Source: Clostridiaceae bacterium Marseille-Q4145 (GTDB lineage: Bacteria; Bacillota; Clostridia; Lachnospirales; Lachnospiraceae). From it: DNA of 64,000 nt. The notes below the pieces were generated by a model. It made no database searches and was not told the origin of the DNA. It saw only the letters and a program-made list of their open reading frames with translations. The stretch lies in assembly GCA_018223365.1 (NCBI GenBank), contig JAGTTP010000001.1:186001-250000 (forward strand), given 5' to 3'. Below are positions 16,859 through 25,751 of the stretch, piece after piece (the stretch's first letter is position 1; each line of letters opens with the position of its first letter). A program made the position numbers and the translations under genes.

Positions 16859-17644
16859 TTATCTGGTCAGTACTTCATAGCCATCATCCAGGACAGCTAC
16901 CGTTACCTCCCACTGTGCGGACGGCATTCCATCTTCCGTATAAACCGTCCAACCATTATTGTCATCCACATAAAATTCCGGACCGCCCATATTAATCATG
17001 GGTTCAATGGTAAATACCATGCCTGGTACCATGATCTCGCCGCTTCCTTTCGGTGATACATAACTGACCCACGGCTCCTCATGGAACTGCAAACCAACCC
17101 CATGGCCTCCGATCTCTTCCACTACCGAATATCCCTGACTCATGGCATACATATGGATGGCATGACCCATATCGCCTAACGGTTTCCACGGTTTCACTTC
17201 CATGAGTCCTACCTGAATGGCCTCTTTTGCTACCTGTACCAGCCGTTTCTTGTCAGCACTTACTTCCCCGATACAGAACATTCTGGACGCATCGGAAAAA
17301 TATCCCTTATAAATTGTGGAAACATCCACGTTGATGATGTCTCCTTCTTTTAAAATTTCGTCCTCACTGGGAATTCCATGGCATACCACACTGTTGATGG
17401 ACGTGCATACACTCTTCGGAAATCCTTCATAATTCAACGGTGCCGGAATGGCTCCCATTTTCTTCGTCTGGTCATAAACCCAGCGGTCAATCTCTGCTGT
17501 GGAAATGCCCGCACGGATATGCTCCTCCACATAATCCAATACTGCCGTATTGATCTTGCCGCTCTCCCGGATTCCATCAATCTGTTCTCTGCTCTTTACC
17601 AGCACATTTCCGATTTTCATGATTTTTTTCTTCTTTCTTCGCAT
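16859..17644 (-). CDS. map: Type I methionine aminopeptidase
   Basis: A 253-261 residue enzyme that removes initiator methionine. The pita-bread signatures are clear: HGIPSEDEIL near 93, the metal ligands in DIINVDVSTIYKGYFSDASRMF, GHGVGLQFHEEP near 187, and MVFTIEPM near 217. The ATG at 17644 adds a basic MRRKKKKI leader; an in-frame ATG at 17620 giving MKIGNVLVKS fits the family N-terminus better. Both have only purine-rich, weak ribosome binding sites. It lacks the SEC-C zinc extension found in some clostridial MetAPs. Confidence 0.93.
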   Translation of the reverse strand: MRRKKKKIMKIGNVLVKSREQIDGIRESGKINTAVLDYVEEHIRAGISTAEIDRWVYDQTKKMGAIPAPLNYEGFPKSVCTSINSVVCHGIPSEDEILKEGDIINVDVSTIYKGYFSDASRMFCIGEVSADKKRLVQVAKEAIQVGLMEVKPWKPLGDMGHAIHMYAMSQGYSVVEEIGGHGVGLQFHEEPWVSYVSPKGSGEIMVPGMVFTIEPMINMGGPEFYVDDNNGWTVYTEDGMPSAQWEVTVAVLDDGYEVLTR

Positions 17645-17677
17645 ATCTTCACTCTTTCTGCGGATCCCCCGCCCGAA

Positions 17678-18205
17678 TTACAGCCGTTCTACTTTTCTTG
17701 CAAATACCGGCCCTATGGTCTGTTCATAGAACTCATGATATTCTTCAAACACCATGTCCTGTCCGTCTGTCAGAAGTTCCATTGGTATCTGGAACAGACA
17801 GACCTTCACACCGGTCTCTTTCATGCCGTTTCGAAGATAAAACTGTTTTCTTCGGATCCGCAGCTTCTGTCCAGGTCCTTCCAGTTCAGGAAGTTCGATT
17901 TCCAAAAAAAACCGCCTTCCTTCATAGCGTTTCTTCAAAAATGCCAGTGCTTCCGTTCCCAGATTCTGCCCTCGAAAAGATTTCTCGATGGCAAAATAAT
18001 CTAAAAGCACCATATCTTTATATAATACGGTAATGGCAAGCCCCGCCAGCTTTCCTCTTTCCCGAATCGACAGAAATTCCATAATGCCCTCTGCCGCCTT
18101 CTGTTTCATCAATCGAAATGGTTTCCGCTCAGATTTTGGAAACGCTTCCAGATAAATTTTCTTGATCTTCCGCAATTCACGGGAGGTTGCCTTCTCAATC
18201 TGCAT
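17678..18205 (-). CDS. GNAT-family N-acetyltransferase
   Basis: A 175-residue protein with the GNAT fold. The acetyl-CoA pyrophosphate-binding motif A reads FRGQNLGTEAL at about 75-85, preceded by the LLDYFAI strand. The C-terminus is longer than in minimal GNATs. It overlaps the end of the CapA-like gene by 11 bases and lies 33 bases upstream of map. The acceptor substrate cannot be deduced. Confidence 0.8.
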   Translation of the reverse strand: MQIEKATSRELRKIKKIYLEAFPKSERKPFRLMKQKAAEGIMEFLSIRERGKLAGLAITVLYKDMVLLDYFAIEKSFRGQNLGTEALAFLKKRYEGRRFFLEIELPELEGPGQKLRIRRKQFYLRNGMKETGVKVCLFQIPMELLTDGQDMVFEEYHEFYEQTIGPVFARKVERL

Positions 18206-19367
18206 TGCTTATAATTCCCTTCTCATCAATTTGAATCGTTCCCGGCTCCATACTTTCCATATGACTGCGCCAGTCAGATACTTCCTGCTCATCCGTCAGA
18301 AGTCTCGTCACATGCTGCTCCTGTCTTGCCGGAAGCAGCTGCACTTCGGTATGCTGTTCCTCGTCATTTCCATAGAAATGAAGCTTTACCAGCACCGTAT
18401 CCAGTGTCTTTTCGTTAAACCAATAGTTTCCCAGACTGTACAGAATCGGTTTTCCTTCATAAAATTCCATTCCCTGCAGGCAATGAGGATGGGCGCCAAG
18501 CACCACATCCGCACCTGCATCCACAAGCGCTTTTGCCCCTTCTGTCTGGGCAGTTTCCAGTGTTTCACTGTATTCCGTACCCCAGTGAATATAGGCAATG
18601 ACAATGTCTGCCCGTTCCTTTGCTTCCCGCACTTTCTGAAGTACCTTCGTCATATCATAGCACCGGAACACTCCTGGCGTCTCTTCCTCTGCTTCCGGAG
18701 TCAGAAGATATTTTTCCGCTCTGGTAGCTGATACCACTGCCACCGTGCGTCCGTCAATCTCTGTATAAAACGGTTCTTCCGCTTCCGCTGCATCCGTCCC
18801 TGCTCCTGCATGGGCAATTCCATTTTCATCCAGAATAGAAAGGGTGTCCAGGAAAGCATCTGTTCCATAATCATAAATATGGTTATTTGCCAGATTTGCC
18901 AGATCCACACCCAATTCTTTCAAAATCTCTGCCCGCTCCGGTTTTGCCCGGAAGGTATATTTTTTGCCCGCCATAGGCGTGCCCCGGTCAGAGAGGCAGA
19001 ATTCCAGATTCACACAGGTCAGATCTGCCTGCTGCATCTCATGAATGAGCTGCGGATCAATGCAATCATAAATTCCATTCTCCTGCTGCCCATAGAATTC
19101 CATCGTGTTCCAGTCATCCGCCAGATTGATATCCCCAGCAAAGGCACAGGTAAAATCATAATCATGAAGATCTGGCGTTTTCGCCATTTCCGACGTTTCC
19201 GTTTTCTGTTCCGGTTTCTCCGCATCATCGGTCTCTGCCTGAACCTCTTCTGTCTTTTCTGGCAGCTCTCCTTCCGCCATTTCCTTCTGCTGCCCGCTGC
19301 ATCCGGCGAGTAACAGTGAAACAGCCAACACCAGCCCTGCCTGTTTCCAGAGTTTCTTTCGTCTCAC
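18195..19367 (-). CDS. CapA-family lipoprotein (PGA_cap metallophosphatase-like)
   Basis: A 390-residue lipoprotein with signal peptide and lipobox LLAGCSGQ (cysteine near 23), then an acidic E/T/K linker to about residue 70. The rest is the CapA/PgsA calcineurin-like domain: FAGDINLADDW, CVNLEFCLSD, NLANNHIYDYG, IHWGTEYS and VLGAHPHCLQG are all family blocks with metal-binding D, N and H residues. Some homologues support poly-gamma-glutamate capsule formation. No capBC genes are nearby, so its role here is open. It overlaps the downstream GNAT gene and is itself overlapped by the HAD gene. Confidence 0.85.
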   Translation of the reverse strand: MRRKKLWKQAGLVLAVSLLLAGCSGQQKEMAEGELPEKTEEVQAETDDAEKPEQKTETSEMAKTPDLHDYDFTCAFAGDINLADDWNTMEFYGQQENGIYDCIDPQLIHEMQQADLTCVNLEFCLSDRGTPMAGKKYTFRAKPERAEILKELGVDLANLANNHIYDYGTDAFLDTLSILDENGIAHAGAGTDAAEAEEPFYTEIDGRTVAVVSATRAEKYLLTPEAEEETPGVFRCYDMTKVLQKVREAKERADIVIAYIHWGTEYSETLETAQTEGAKALVDAGADVVLGAHPHCLQGMEFYEGKPILYSLGNYWFNEKTLDTVLVKLHFYGNDEEQHTEVQLLPARQEQHVTRLLTDEQEVSDWRSHMESMEPGTIQIDEKGIISNAD

Positions 19368-20020
19368 GCCTTCATCGCCTCCAGAACCGGAATCACTCCG
19401 CTCAGATCATCAGCCACTGCTTCCAGAAAGTCTGCGGTCTCCGGCAGCGGACCGGCCAGATCCGGCACCATCACCACATGACATCCTGCCCTGTGAGCAG
19501 ATAATGCCCCATTATCGGAATCTTCAATCGCCAGACAATGCTCGGGCTGCTCACCGATCTGCTCACAGGCATAGAGATAAACATCCGGCATAGGTTTTCC
19601 ATGAGCCACCGTAGTCGCGCACACTACTTTGTCAAATTTCTCATAGATTCCGATACTGGATAAATACTGTTTTGCCCGCTCCGGATCTGTAGCGGTCGCT
19701 ACCGCGGTTTTATATCCATTGGCATGCAGATAATCCAGGAATTCATCCACACATGGTTTTTTATCAACTCCATGCTCCGCAATATAATCTCTCATCAACT
19801 CTTTCCGGCGGCTTCGGATCGCTGCATAATCAAATGCTTCGCCCATCAGTTTTCGAAAATGTGGTACCGCAAATTCAGCCGCCAGACTACGAATTCCAAG
19901 AAGCTGTTCTTTTGTAAGCATATAACCATATTCTTTTGCTGCCTGCTGCCAGCAATCAAACAAATGCCGTTCCGTGTCGATCAGCACACCGTCCATATCA
20001 AAAATCACTGCATGAATCAT
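19364..20020 (-). CDS. HAD-superfamily phosphatase (beta-phosphoglucomutase-like)
   Basis: About 218 residues. Catalytic aspartates D8 and D10 are in VIFDMDGVL, motif III lysine in VVCATTVAHGKPMPDVY, and motif IV in CLAIEDSDNGALSA. A helical cap lies between motifs I and II, as in the subfamily acting on sugar phosphates. The ATG at 20020 was chosen because it overlaps the hflX stop as ATGA and has a GGGGAGA site 8 bases upstream; the frame is open to 20038. Substrate unknown. Confidence 0.87.
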   Translation of the reverse strand: MIHAVIFDMDGVLIDTERHLFDCWQQAAKEYGYMLTKEQLLGIRSLAAEFAVPHFRKLMGEAFDYAAIRSRRKELMRDYIAEHGVDKKPCVDEFLDYLHANGYKTAVATATDPERAKQYLSSIGIYEKFDKVVCATTVAHGKPMPDVYLYACEQIGEQPEHCLAIEDSDNGALSAHRAGCHVVMVPDLAGPLPETADFLEAVADDLSGVIPVLEAMKA

Positions 20021-21141
20021 CCTTTGTTCTCCCCACATAATTTCCAGATCATATCCACCAATTCCTGAATTCCTTCTCCAGTCTTTGCCGACAGGTAAAT
20101 CCGGTTTTCCTGGATTCTGGGAAGAGTCATCTTAGATCCATCTTCCTGCATTCTCAGATCTGATTTATTATATACGTAAATCACCGGAATATCTCCGGCT
20201 CCCAGCTCTTTTAATGTCTCTTCCGTCACTTCCCGCTGCTGCCTGCAGGCTTCATCAGAATAATCCAATACATGAAGCAGAAGATCTGCCTCTCTTGCTT
20301 CCTCCAGTGTGGAACGGAATGCTTTTATCAGTCCCGTGGGAAGCTGATGAATAAAACCTACAGTATCAGATAAAAGGAATTCTTTTTGCGGTCCGGTATG
20401 AATTCTCCTTACCGTCGTATCCAGAGTTGCAAACAGCATATTTTTTTCCATGACCCGTTTGGATGGGTCTCTGGAATATTTATCCAGCATACTGTTCATG
20501 AGGGTGGATTTTCCTGCATTGGTATAACCCACCAATGCCACTCGCGGAATTCCACTGCCCTGACGCCTGCTTCTCTGGATCTCCCGCTCCTTTGACACCT
20601 GTTCCAGTTCCCGGCGCAGCTCTGACATCCGTTTTTCAATCCGCCGGCGATCCAGTTCCAGTTTCTTCTCACCGGCACCTTTATTAGAGATGCCGCTTCC
20701 GCCGCCCTGACGGCTCAGCGCTTTGTGCATGCCGGTCAGTCTCGGCAGAATGTACTGAAGCCTTGCAGATTCCACCTGCAGTCTTGCCTCTCTGGTTCTC
20801 GCCCGGACAGCAAAAATCTCCAGAATCAGACTGGTCCGATCTAAGATAGCACAATCCAGAAGCTGTTCCAGATTGCGAAGCTGGGACGGTGATAACTGCC
20901 GGTCAAAGATCACCACATCCACAAGGTGCTTTTCCAGAAATTCCTTTACTTCCAAGAGCTTTCCTTTTCCCATGTATAATGCCGAATGAGGACGTTCCAT
21001 ATTCTGAGTAATCTGCCCTGTCACCTGCATACCACAGGCCTCTGCCAGATTCCACAGTTCCTCCATGGATCGTTCAAAATCCTCTCCATCTCTTAATTTT
21101 ACTCCTAAAAGCAGTGCCTGCTCCCGCGGCTCTTCTCTCAT
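20017..21141 (-). CDS. hflX: GTPase HflX
   Basis: A 374-residue ribosome-associated GTPase involved in ribosome splitting and rescue. The N-terminal HflX domain is present, including ALYMGKGKLLEVKEF and VIFDRQLSPSQLRNLE. A coiled region at about 140-185 leads into the G domain with G1 GYTNAGKST, G3 DTVGFIHQLP and G4 NKSD. It is somewhat shorter than the usual 410-430 residues, mainly at the C-terminus. It overlaps both neighbours by 4 bases, which implies translational coupling. Confidence 0.93.
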   Translation of the reverse strand: MREEPREQALLLGVKLRDGEDFERSMEELWNLAEACGMQVTGQITQNMERPHSALYMGKGKLLEVKEFLEKHLVDVVIFDRQLSPSQLRNLEQLLDCAILDRTSLILEIFAVRARTREARLQVESARLQYILPRLTGMHKALSRQGGGSGISNKGAGEKKLELDRRRIEKRMSELRRELEQVSKEREIQRSRRQGSGIPRVALVGYTNAGKSTLMNSMLDKYSRDPSKRVMEKNMLFATLDTTVRRIHTGPQKEFLLSDTVGFIHQLPTGLIKAFRSTLEEAREADLLLHVLDYSDEACRQQREVTEETLKELGAGDIPVIYVYNKSDLRMQEDGSKMTLPRIQENRIYLSAKTGEGIQELVDMIWKLCGENKG

Positions 21142-22247
21142 GCTTTTTCCGTTCCTTTACTGATATATGCTTTTAAAAATTCATACATTTCTGTTTCTGT
21201 AGGCGGACATCCTTTCAGACTGTGCCGGAATTTGGAAGTACAGCTTCCTACTCCCAGTTCTCCGGTCTGTCCGCGATACCCCTGCCCAATACAGATCTTT
21301 TCCGGAAAATCTTTTAAAAGACCTTCCCGATCCAACATGTCCAGTGCAGGAAGAAGATATCCATAGCAGGCACTGCAGGATTCTACTTCCTGAGCAATCT
21401 CTGCCAGTTTCATTACTTTATCTTTATCCGCTTTTCCCCCAGGATGAATCGGCGCATTCAGTTCCCGGATTTTAGCATGAACAAGGTCTGCGCTGCCCAC
21501 ATAAAGCTCCTCTGCTATGGAAACATAGGGCACTTCTTCTACCTCATAACCCAGAAGCTGGCAGACATAAGCATCCATGAGCACCGGATCAACTGCTGCC
21601 ATGAGACGATCCATCTGGGTTGGATTTCCACCATCCTCAAAGCTTAAATCTCCGCAAATACTGTCCACCAGAATAAAATCCTGATGGATACCAAGGGCCA
21701 GATGAGCAATAGGGCGATGAAGTCCTTCCGCATGAAATCTCCTCTTCTCCCTATTAGGAAGTAACCCTTTCATATTTTTCAGTGCACAAGTAATATGGGT
21801 CTGACAATGTCCTTTCATGACCGGCACATTGATCATAAAATCCACTTCCGTGGCACATCGACACAAATGCAGTTCCATCCCACCGCAATCCTTTGAAACT
21901 GCCGGCTCCTTCTGAGCATCAATAAGTTCCACTCCATACTGCTCTGCCAGCCGGTCATAACCACACACCTGAAAAGATTCCTCTGTCCGGTCTCCCACCC
22001 AGGATCCTTCCATGATCCGTAAATGACGGAATCCGTGCTCCTGCAGATACTGAAGCAGACCTTCCACCACTTCCGGATGGGTCGTTCCGCCATCCTCTGC
22101 CGGAACCGGAGCTACCAGATTCGGTTTAATTCCAATGATTTTCCCAGGATCCCCGATCATTTCTGCCAGCTGCGCTTCTTCCAGCAGTTTTTTTGTCAGC
22201 TCCAGGTATTCCGTCCCATATAGAATCAATATTTCATTTTTTTTCAT
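21138..22247 (-). CDS. DUF362 domain protein
   Basis: A 369-residue protein with the DUF362 layout. GIKPNLVAP occurs near 43, GGTTHPEVVEGLL near 54, NVPVMKGHCQTHITCALKNMKGLLP near 140, and a C-terminal cysteine-containing region (ESCSACYGYLLP and LGVGSCTSKFRHSLKGCPP). DUF362 proteins are often ferredoxin-linked, but the canonical double 4Fe-4S domain is absent here. Function is unknown. It overlaps hflX and the Cof-type phosphatase genes by 4 bases on each side. Confidence 0.78.
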   Translation of the reverse strand: MKKNEILILYGTEYLELTKKLLEEAQLAEMIGDPGKIIGIKPNLVAPVPAEDGGTTHPEVVEGLLQYLQEHGFRHLRIMEGSWVGDRTEESFQVCGYDRLAEQYGVELIDAQKEPAVSKDCGGMELHLCRCATEVDFMINVPVMKGHCQTHITCALKNMKGLLPNREKRRFHAEGLHRPIAHLALGIHQDFILVDSICGDLSFEDGGNPTQMDRLMAAVDPVLMDAYVCQLLGYEVEEVPYVSIAEELYVGSADLVHAKIRELNAPIHPGGKADKDKVMKLAEIAQEVESCSACYGYLLPALDMLDREGLLKDFPEKICIGQGYRGQTGELGVGSCTSKFRHSLKGCPPTETEMYEFLKAYISKGTEKA

Positions 22248-23035
22248 GACTGTTCTTTCAAAAACTCCCGCAATTTCTCCATAACACTTTTACAAGTATG
22301 GGATGCATGAGGAATGACATCCGGCTTTGCATGCTCCATGGCATAACTGTTAGGAGTCAGTTCCAGCATGGAAATATCATTCTGGTTATCACCGAACACC
22401 AGCAATTCCTCCGGCTTCCATCCTTTTTCTTTCAAAATTGCCTGCAGCGCCAGTCCTTTTCCAGAGTTCTTCTGGATCATATCCAGCCAGTCATTGCCAC
22501 CCCACACAAAATCCGCGAAATCACCATATTTTTCATCAAAGAAAGAACGAATACGATCTGCATGCTTCGGAAAATCATAGATATACATGGCGATTTTTAC
22601 AATCTGATCGTCAATCTCCGAAAGATTCTGAAACATTTCCGTTTTATTTTTCAGCACATTTACCATCTGATTTTCAAACCAGCCTGACCGGGGTTGTATG
22701 TAACATGCTTTCACGCCGGACAGACAGATATCTGTCTCCGGAAAACTCATAATATCCTCTGCTATTGCTATTGCTTTCTCATGGGGTACTTCCAGAATAT
22801 ACTGCTGCTGTTCCTGCGCCATGGCAAGGGCTCCATTTTCGCACACAAAGCCAATGCGGTCCGCATAAGCATCAAACAGCCGCCGGACATTTGCATATTG
22901 TCGTCCAGTAGCTACATAAAACTGGTATCCCCGGTCCAGAAGTTCTGAGAGTACCTCAAAAAATCCAGGCTCTATCTCCTGCGTTCCTTCCGGAATCAGC
23001 GTTCCGTCCAAATCGCTGGCAATCATTTTAATCAT
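22244..23035 (-). CDS. Cof-type HAD-IIB hydrolase
   Basis: About 263 residues. HAD motif I is IASDLDGTLI near the N-terminus, motif IV is VFGDNQNDISMLE near 212, and ANVRRLFDAYA marks a HAD-IIB cap. Such enzymes dephosphorylate sugar phosphates or flavin/PLP cofactors. The start at 23035 was preferred because a GGAG site sits 6 bases upstream and the ATG overlaps the alarmone synthetase stop region. The frame also offers an ATG at 23053. Confidence 0.87.
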   Translation of the reverse strand: MIKMIASDLDGTLIPEGTQEIEPGFFEVLSELLDRGYQFYVATGRQYANVRRLFDAYADRIGFVCENGALAMAQEQQQYILEVPHEKAIAIAEDIMSFPETDICLSGVKACYIQPRSGWFENQMVNVLKNKTEMFQNLSEIDDQIVKIAMYIYDFPKHADRIRSFFDEKYGDFADFVWGGNDWLDMIQKNSGKGLALQAILKEKGWKPEELLVFGDNQNDISMLELTPNSYAMEHAKPDVIPHASHTCKSVMEKLREFLKEQS

Positions 23036-23738
23036 CATTTTCTCCTTCTTCAATCATGGTCCGGATTTCCTGCATGCGCTGATCCACACTGCTGATGATA
23101 TCCGCACATTTACGAAGCTCTCCTGCGATCATCTCCGGATTCTTGACATTCTTTTTGTATTTTAATTTGTGATCCACACTGGCCCAAAAGTCCATGGCAA
23201 TGGTACGGAACTGTACCTCCACCCGCATATTTTTCTTCTGGTCAGACAGAAAAATCGGTGTCTGAATAATGAGATGCAGACTCCGGTATCCATTTTCCTT
23301 TGGATTTTTAATATAATCCTTTACTTGCAGTACAGTCAAGTCATCCTGGGCTGACAGCATGCTGGCCAGATAATAAATATCTTCCACAAAAGAACAGATC
23401 ACGCGGATTCCCGCCACATCATTTAATTTATCCTCAATATTTTCTACAGATAGTTCATACCCCCGGCGATGCATCTTCTCTATAATGCTGGTCGGCTCTT
23501 TTACTCTGCTTTTAATGGATTCAAAAGGATTACGCTCATGGCGCAGGGAAAATTCATCGTTTAATACATTTAATTTCGTCTGAATCTCCCGGATGGCACA
23601 GCGGTATTGCATAAGCAGCGTCTGAAAAGACTGTGCTTTCATGAGCATGGACACCTGCTGTTCCGGTGTCAGTTCCTTTAATAATTCAATCCCTTTTTCT
23701 GCATCCAGTCTCGACATGGTTGTCATTTGATCTTCCAT
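23028..23738 (-). CDS. Small alarmone synthetase (RelQ/YjbM-like GTP pyrophosphokinase)
   Basis: About 236 residues. It contains a stand-alone RelA/SpoT synthetase domain and no HD hydrolase, TGS or ACT domain. Diagnostic blocks are KSRVKEPTSIIEKM near 78, DVAGIRVIC near 107, NPKENGYRSLHLI near 148 and VEVQFRTIAMDFWASVDHKLKYK near 172. It should transfer pyrophosphate from ATP to GDP or GTP to make (p)ppGpp. The ATG at 23738 has a GAGAGGG site and avoids overlap with the nitrilase stop; an in-frame ATG at 23762 is less likely. Confidence 0.92.
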   Translation of the reverse strand: MEDQMTTMSRLDAEKGIELLKELTPEQQVSMLMKAQSFQTLLMQYRCAIREIQTKLNVLNDEFSLRHERNPFESIKSRVKEPTSIIEKMHRRGYELSVENIEDKLNDVAGIRVICSFVEDIYYLASMLSAQDDLTVLQVKDYIKNPKENGYRSLHLIIQTPIFLSDQKKNMRVEVQFRTIAMDFWASVDHKLKYKKNVKNPEMIAGELRKCADIISSVDQRMQEIRTMIEEGENDD

Positions 23739-23754
23739 TTTATTTACCCTCTCT

Positions 23755-24567
23755 TTAGGCACGCTTCCTTACGTGCTCCCCCAATTTTTTGTATAATGCT
23801 TCTCTCCGATCCTTCTTCACCGGAAAGGCTTCTCTGTATTTCTTAATATGATGATCTATCTCACATAGGATAATAGCTTCTTCCGGAATTGCTTTATCCT
23901 CTGAAATGGCTCTTTGTTCCGTTTCTACAGCCGTTCCATCCGGACGGTACAGCACACTGTCACCGGAATAGTATTGTCCGCCCATGCTGCCTGCACAGTT
24001 TATCCCGGCAATATACACCTGATTTTCAATGGCTCTGGCGCGAAGCAAAGTATCCCAGTGGTCTCTTCTGGCTGCCGGCCAGTTGGCAGGTACCACAATC
24101 AAATCTGCTTTCTGTGATAAGATCTGAAATGGTTCCGGAAAGCGCAGATCATAGCAGATCTGTACCCCAATCTCAAACCCTTTATAACTGCACAAAGGAA
24201 GTGTATCTCCTCCTGTGAAATAAAGACTCTCCTCTCCGTAACTAAAGGGATGGAGCTTCGCATAGTCTAAGAGTTCTCCCTCCGGTGAGATAATAGAATA
24301 ATGGTTTTCACAGGTTGTTCCCAGATCTTTAACCCAGCCGACACCAATAGCTATATCATACTGTCTTGCCAATTTCCGGATCTGACATACAGTCTCTTTC
24401 TTATTTTCCTTCGTTTTTTCCGTGTTCATGGAAAACCCGGTTAGACTCATTTCCGGCATAAGAAAAAGATCCACGTCCGATAGTTGTTTCAGGCAGATCT
24501 TCAGTTTTTCCATATTTGCCTTTTTATCTTCCCAGAAAATCTCCAGTTGTCCCAGCGCTATCTTCAT
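23755..24567 (-). CDS. Carbon-nitrogen hydrolase (nitrilase superfamily amidase)
   Basis: About 270 residues. The catalytic triad is complete: glutamate in LMPEMSLTGFS, lysine in YAKLHPFSYGEE and cysteine in QICYDLRFPEPF. The PANWPAAR and RAIENQVYIAGIN blocks are typical of the omega-amidase/Nit2-like branch. The ATG at 24567 follows an AGGGAGG site by 7 to 8 bases; the frame is open to 24672 but that part is not family-like and runs through the promoter. It is the first gene of the long minus-strand housekeeping operon. Confidence 0.9.
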   Translation of the reverse strand: MKIALGQLEIFWEDKKANMEKLKICLKQLSDVDLFLMPEMSLTGFSMNTEKTKENKKETVCQIRKLARQYDIAIGVGWVKDLGTTCENHYSIISPEGELLDYAKLHPFSYGEESLYFTGGDTLPLCSYKGFEIGVQICYDLRFPEPFQILSQKADLIVVPANWPAARRDHWDTLLRARAIENQVYIAGINCAGSMGGQYYSGDSVLYRPDGTAVETEQRAISEDKAIPEEAIILCEIDHHIKKYREAFPVKKDRREALYKKLGEHVRKRA

Positions 24568-24601
24568 TTTCAGACCGCCTCCCTCTGAACAATCATTTTT
24601 T

Positions 24602-24630
24602 ATTTTACCATGTTGTACACGATTTGTCGA
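24602..24630 (-). promoter_or_regulatory. Predicted promoter of the nitrilase-to-add housekeeping operon
   Basis: Minus-strand TCGACA (24630-24625) and TAAAAT (24607-24602) are 17 bases apart. It points into the nitrilase gene and is divergent from the asnA promoter beside it. Confidence 0.6.
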
Positions 24631-24638
24631 TTTCCGTT

Positions 24639-24667
24639 TTGCAACTATGTTCAGTTTATGGTATACT
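24639..24667 (+). promoter_or_regulatory. Predicted sigma-A promoter of asnA
   Basis: TTGCAA (24639-24644) and TATACT (24662-24667) are separated by 17 bases. The start site would be near 24674, leaving a leader of about 33 bases, too short for a T-box. Confidence 0.75.
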
Positions 24668-24706
24668 GGCAAAGATTGATATAACTACTAAATCGGAGGA
24701 AGTTTT

Positions 24707-25717
24707 ATGGAACATCTGTATATACCAGGAAACTATCAGTCTGAGTTGTCCCTCTATGACACCCAGATTGCCATCAAAACGGTAAAAGATTTTTTTCAGC
24801 AGACGCTGGCTGAGCAGCTTTATCTGCTCCGTGTCTCCGCACCGCTGTTCGTCCGCCCGGAATCAGGACTGAACGACAACTTAAACGGCGTGGAGCGCCC
24901 GGTATCCTTTGGCATCAAAGAGCAGGATGACCGTCCGGTCGAGATCGTTCACTCTCTTGCAAAATGGAAACGAAATGCACTGAAACAGTACGGTTTCCAC
25001 GTAGGCGAAGGCCTTTACACGGACATGAATGCCATCCGCCGCGATGAGATCACTGACAACGTGCATTCCATCTATGTAGATCAGTGGGATTGGGAAAAAA
25101 TCATTCTGAAACAGGACAGAAATGTGGAATATTTAAAAGAAACTGTCCGTAAAATTTACAAGGCACTGAAAAAAACAGAAAAATACATGGCCATCAAGTA
25201 TGACTATATTGAGGAGATTCTGCCAAAAGACATTTTCTTCATCACCACCCAGGAGCTTCTGGACCTGTATCCGGACTGCACCCCGAAGGAGCGCGAGGAT
25301 CGGATCACCCGCGAAAAGGGCGCTGTTTTCCTGATGGAGATCGGTGATAAACTGACTACCGGAGAGCCCCATGACGGCCGTGCGCCGGACTATGACGACT
25401 GGCACTTAAACGGCGATATTCTGGTATGGTACCCGGTTCTGGGCCACGCTCTGGAGCTGTCCTCCATGGGTATCCGCGTAGATGAGGATTCCCTGGCACG
25501 CCAGTTAAAGCTTGCTCACTGTGAGGAGCGCGCAGAGCTTCCGTTCCAGAAAGCCATTCTGGAAAAGCAGCTTCCCTACACCATCGGCGGCGGCATCGGT
25601 CAGTCCCGTATCTGTATGTTCTTCCTGCGGAAAGCACATATCGGCGAGGTACAGGTATCCGTATGGCCGGATGAGACCAGAGAAGAAGCTCTGAAGAACG
25701 GAGTCGTACTTTTATAA
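24707..25717 (+). CDS. asnA: Aspartate--ammonia ligase (asparagine synthetase A)
   Basis: A 336-residue class II aminoacyl-tRNA-synthetase-like enzyme that makes asparagine from aspartate, ammonia and ATP. Family blocks include RVSAPLFVRPESGLNDNLNGVERPV near 39, VHSLAKWKR near 79, YTDMNAIRRDE near 104, VDQWDWE near 124 and the C-terminal GGGIGQSRICMFFL near 290. A strong CGGAGGAAG site precedes the ATG. It is transcribed with greA from a consensus promoter. Confidence 0.96.
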   Translation: MEHLYIPGNYQSELSLYDTQIAIKTVKDFFQQTLAEQLYLLRVSAPLFVRPESGLNDNLNGVERPVSFGIKEQDDRPVEIVHSLAKWKRNALKQYGFHVGEGLYTDMNAIRRDEITDNVHSIYVDQWDWEKIILKQDRNVEYLKETVRKIYKALKKTEKYMAIKYDYIEEILPKDIFFITTQELLDLYPDCTPKEREDRITREKGAVFLMEIGDKLTTGEPHDGRAPDYDDWHLNGDILVWYPVLGHALELSSMGIRVDEDSLARQLKLAHCEERAELPFQKAILEKQLPYTIGGGIGQSRICMFFLRKAHIGEVQVSVWPDETREEALKNGVVLL

Positions 25718-25751
25718 CATCTGCCATGCAGTTGAAAGAAGGTTTTTGTAT

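Noticed and set aside
24668..24706. T-box leader for asnA
   Set aside because: The predicted leader is about 33 bases, far too short, and no T-box sequence was seen.
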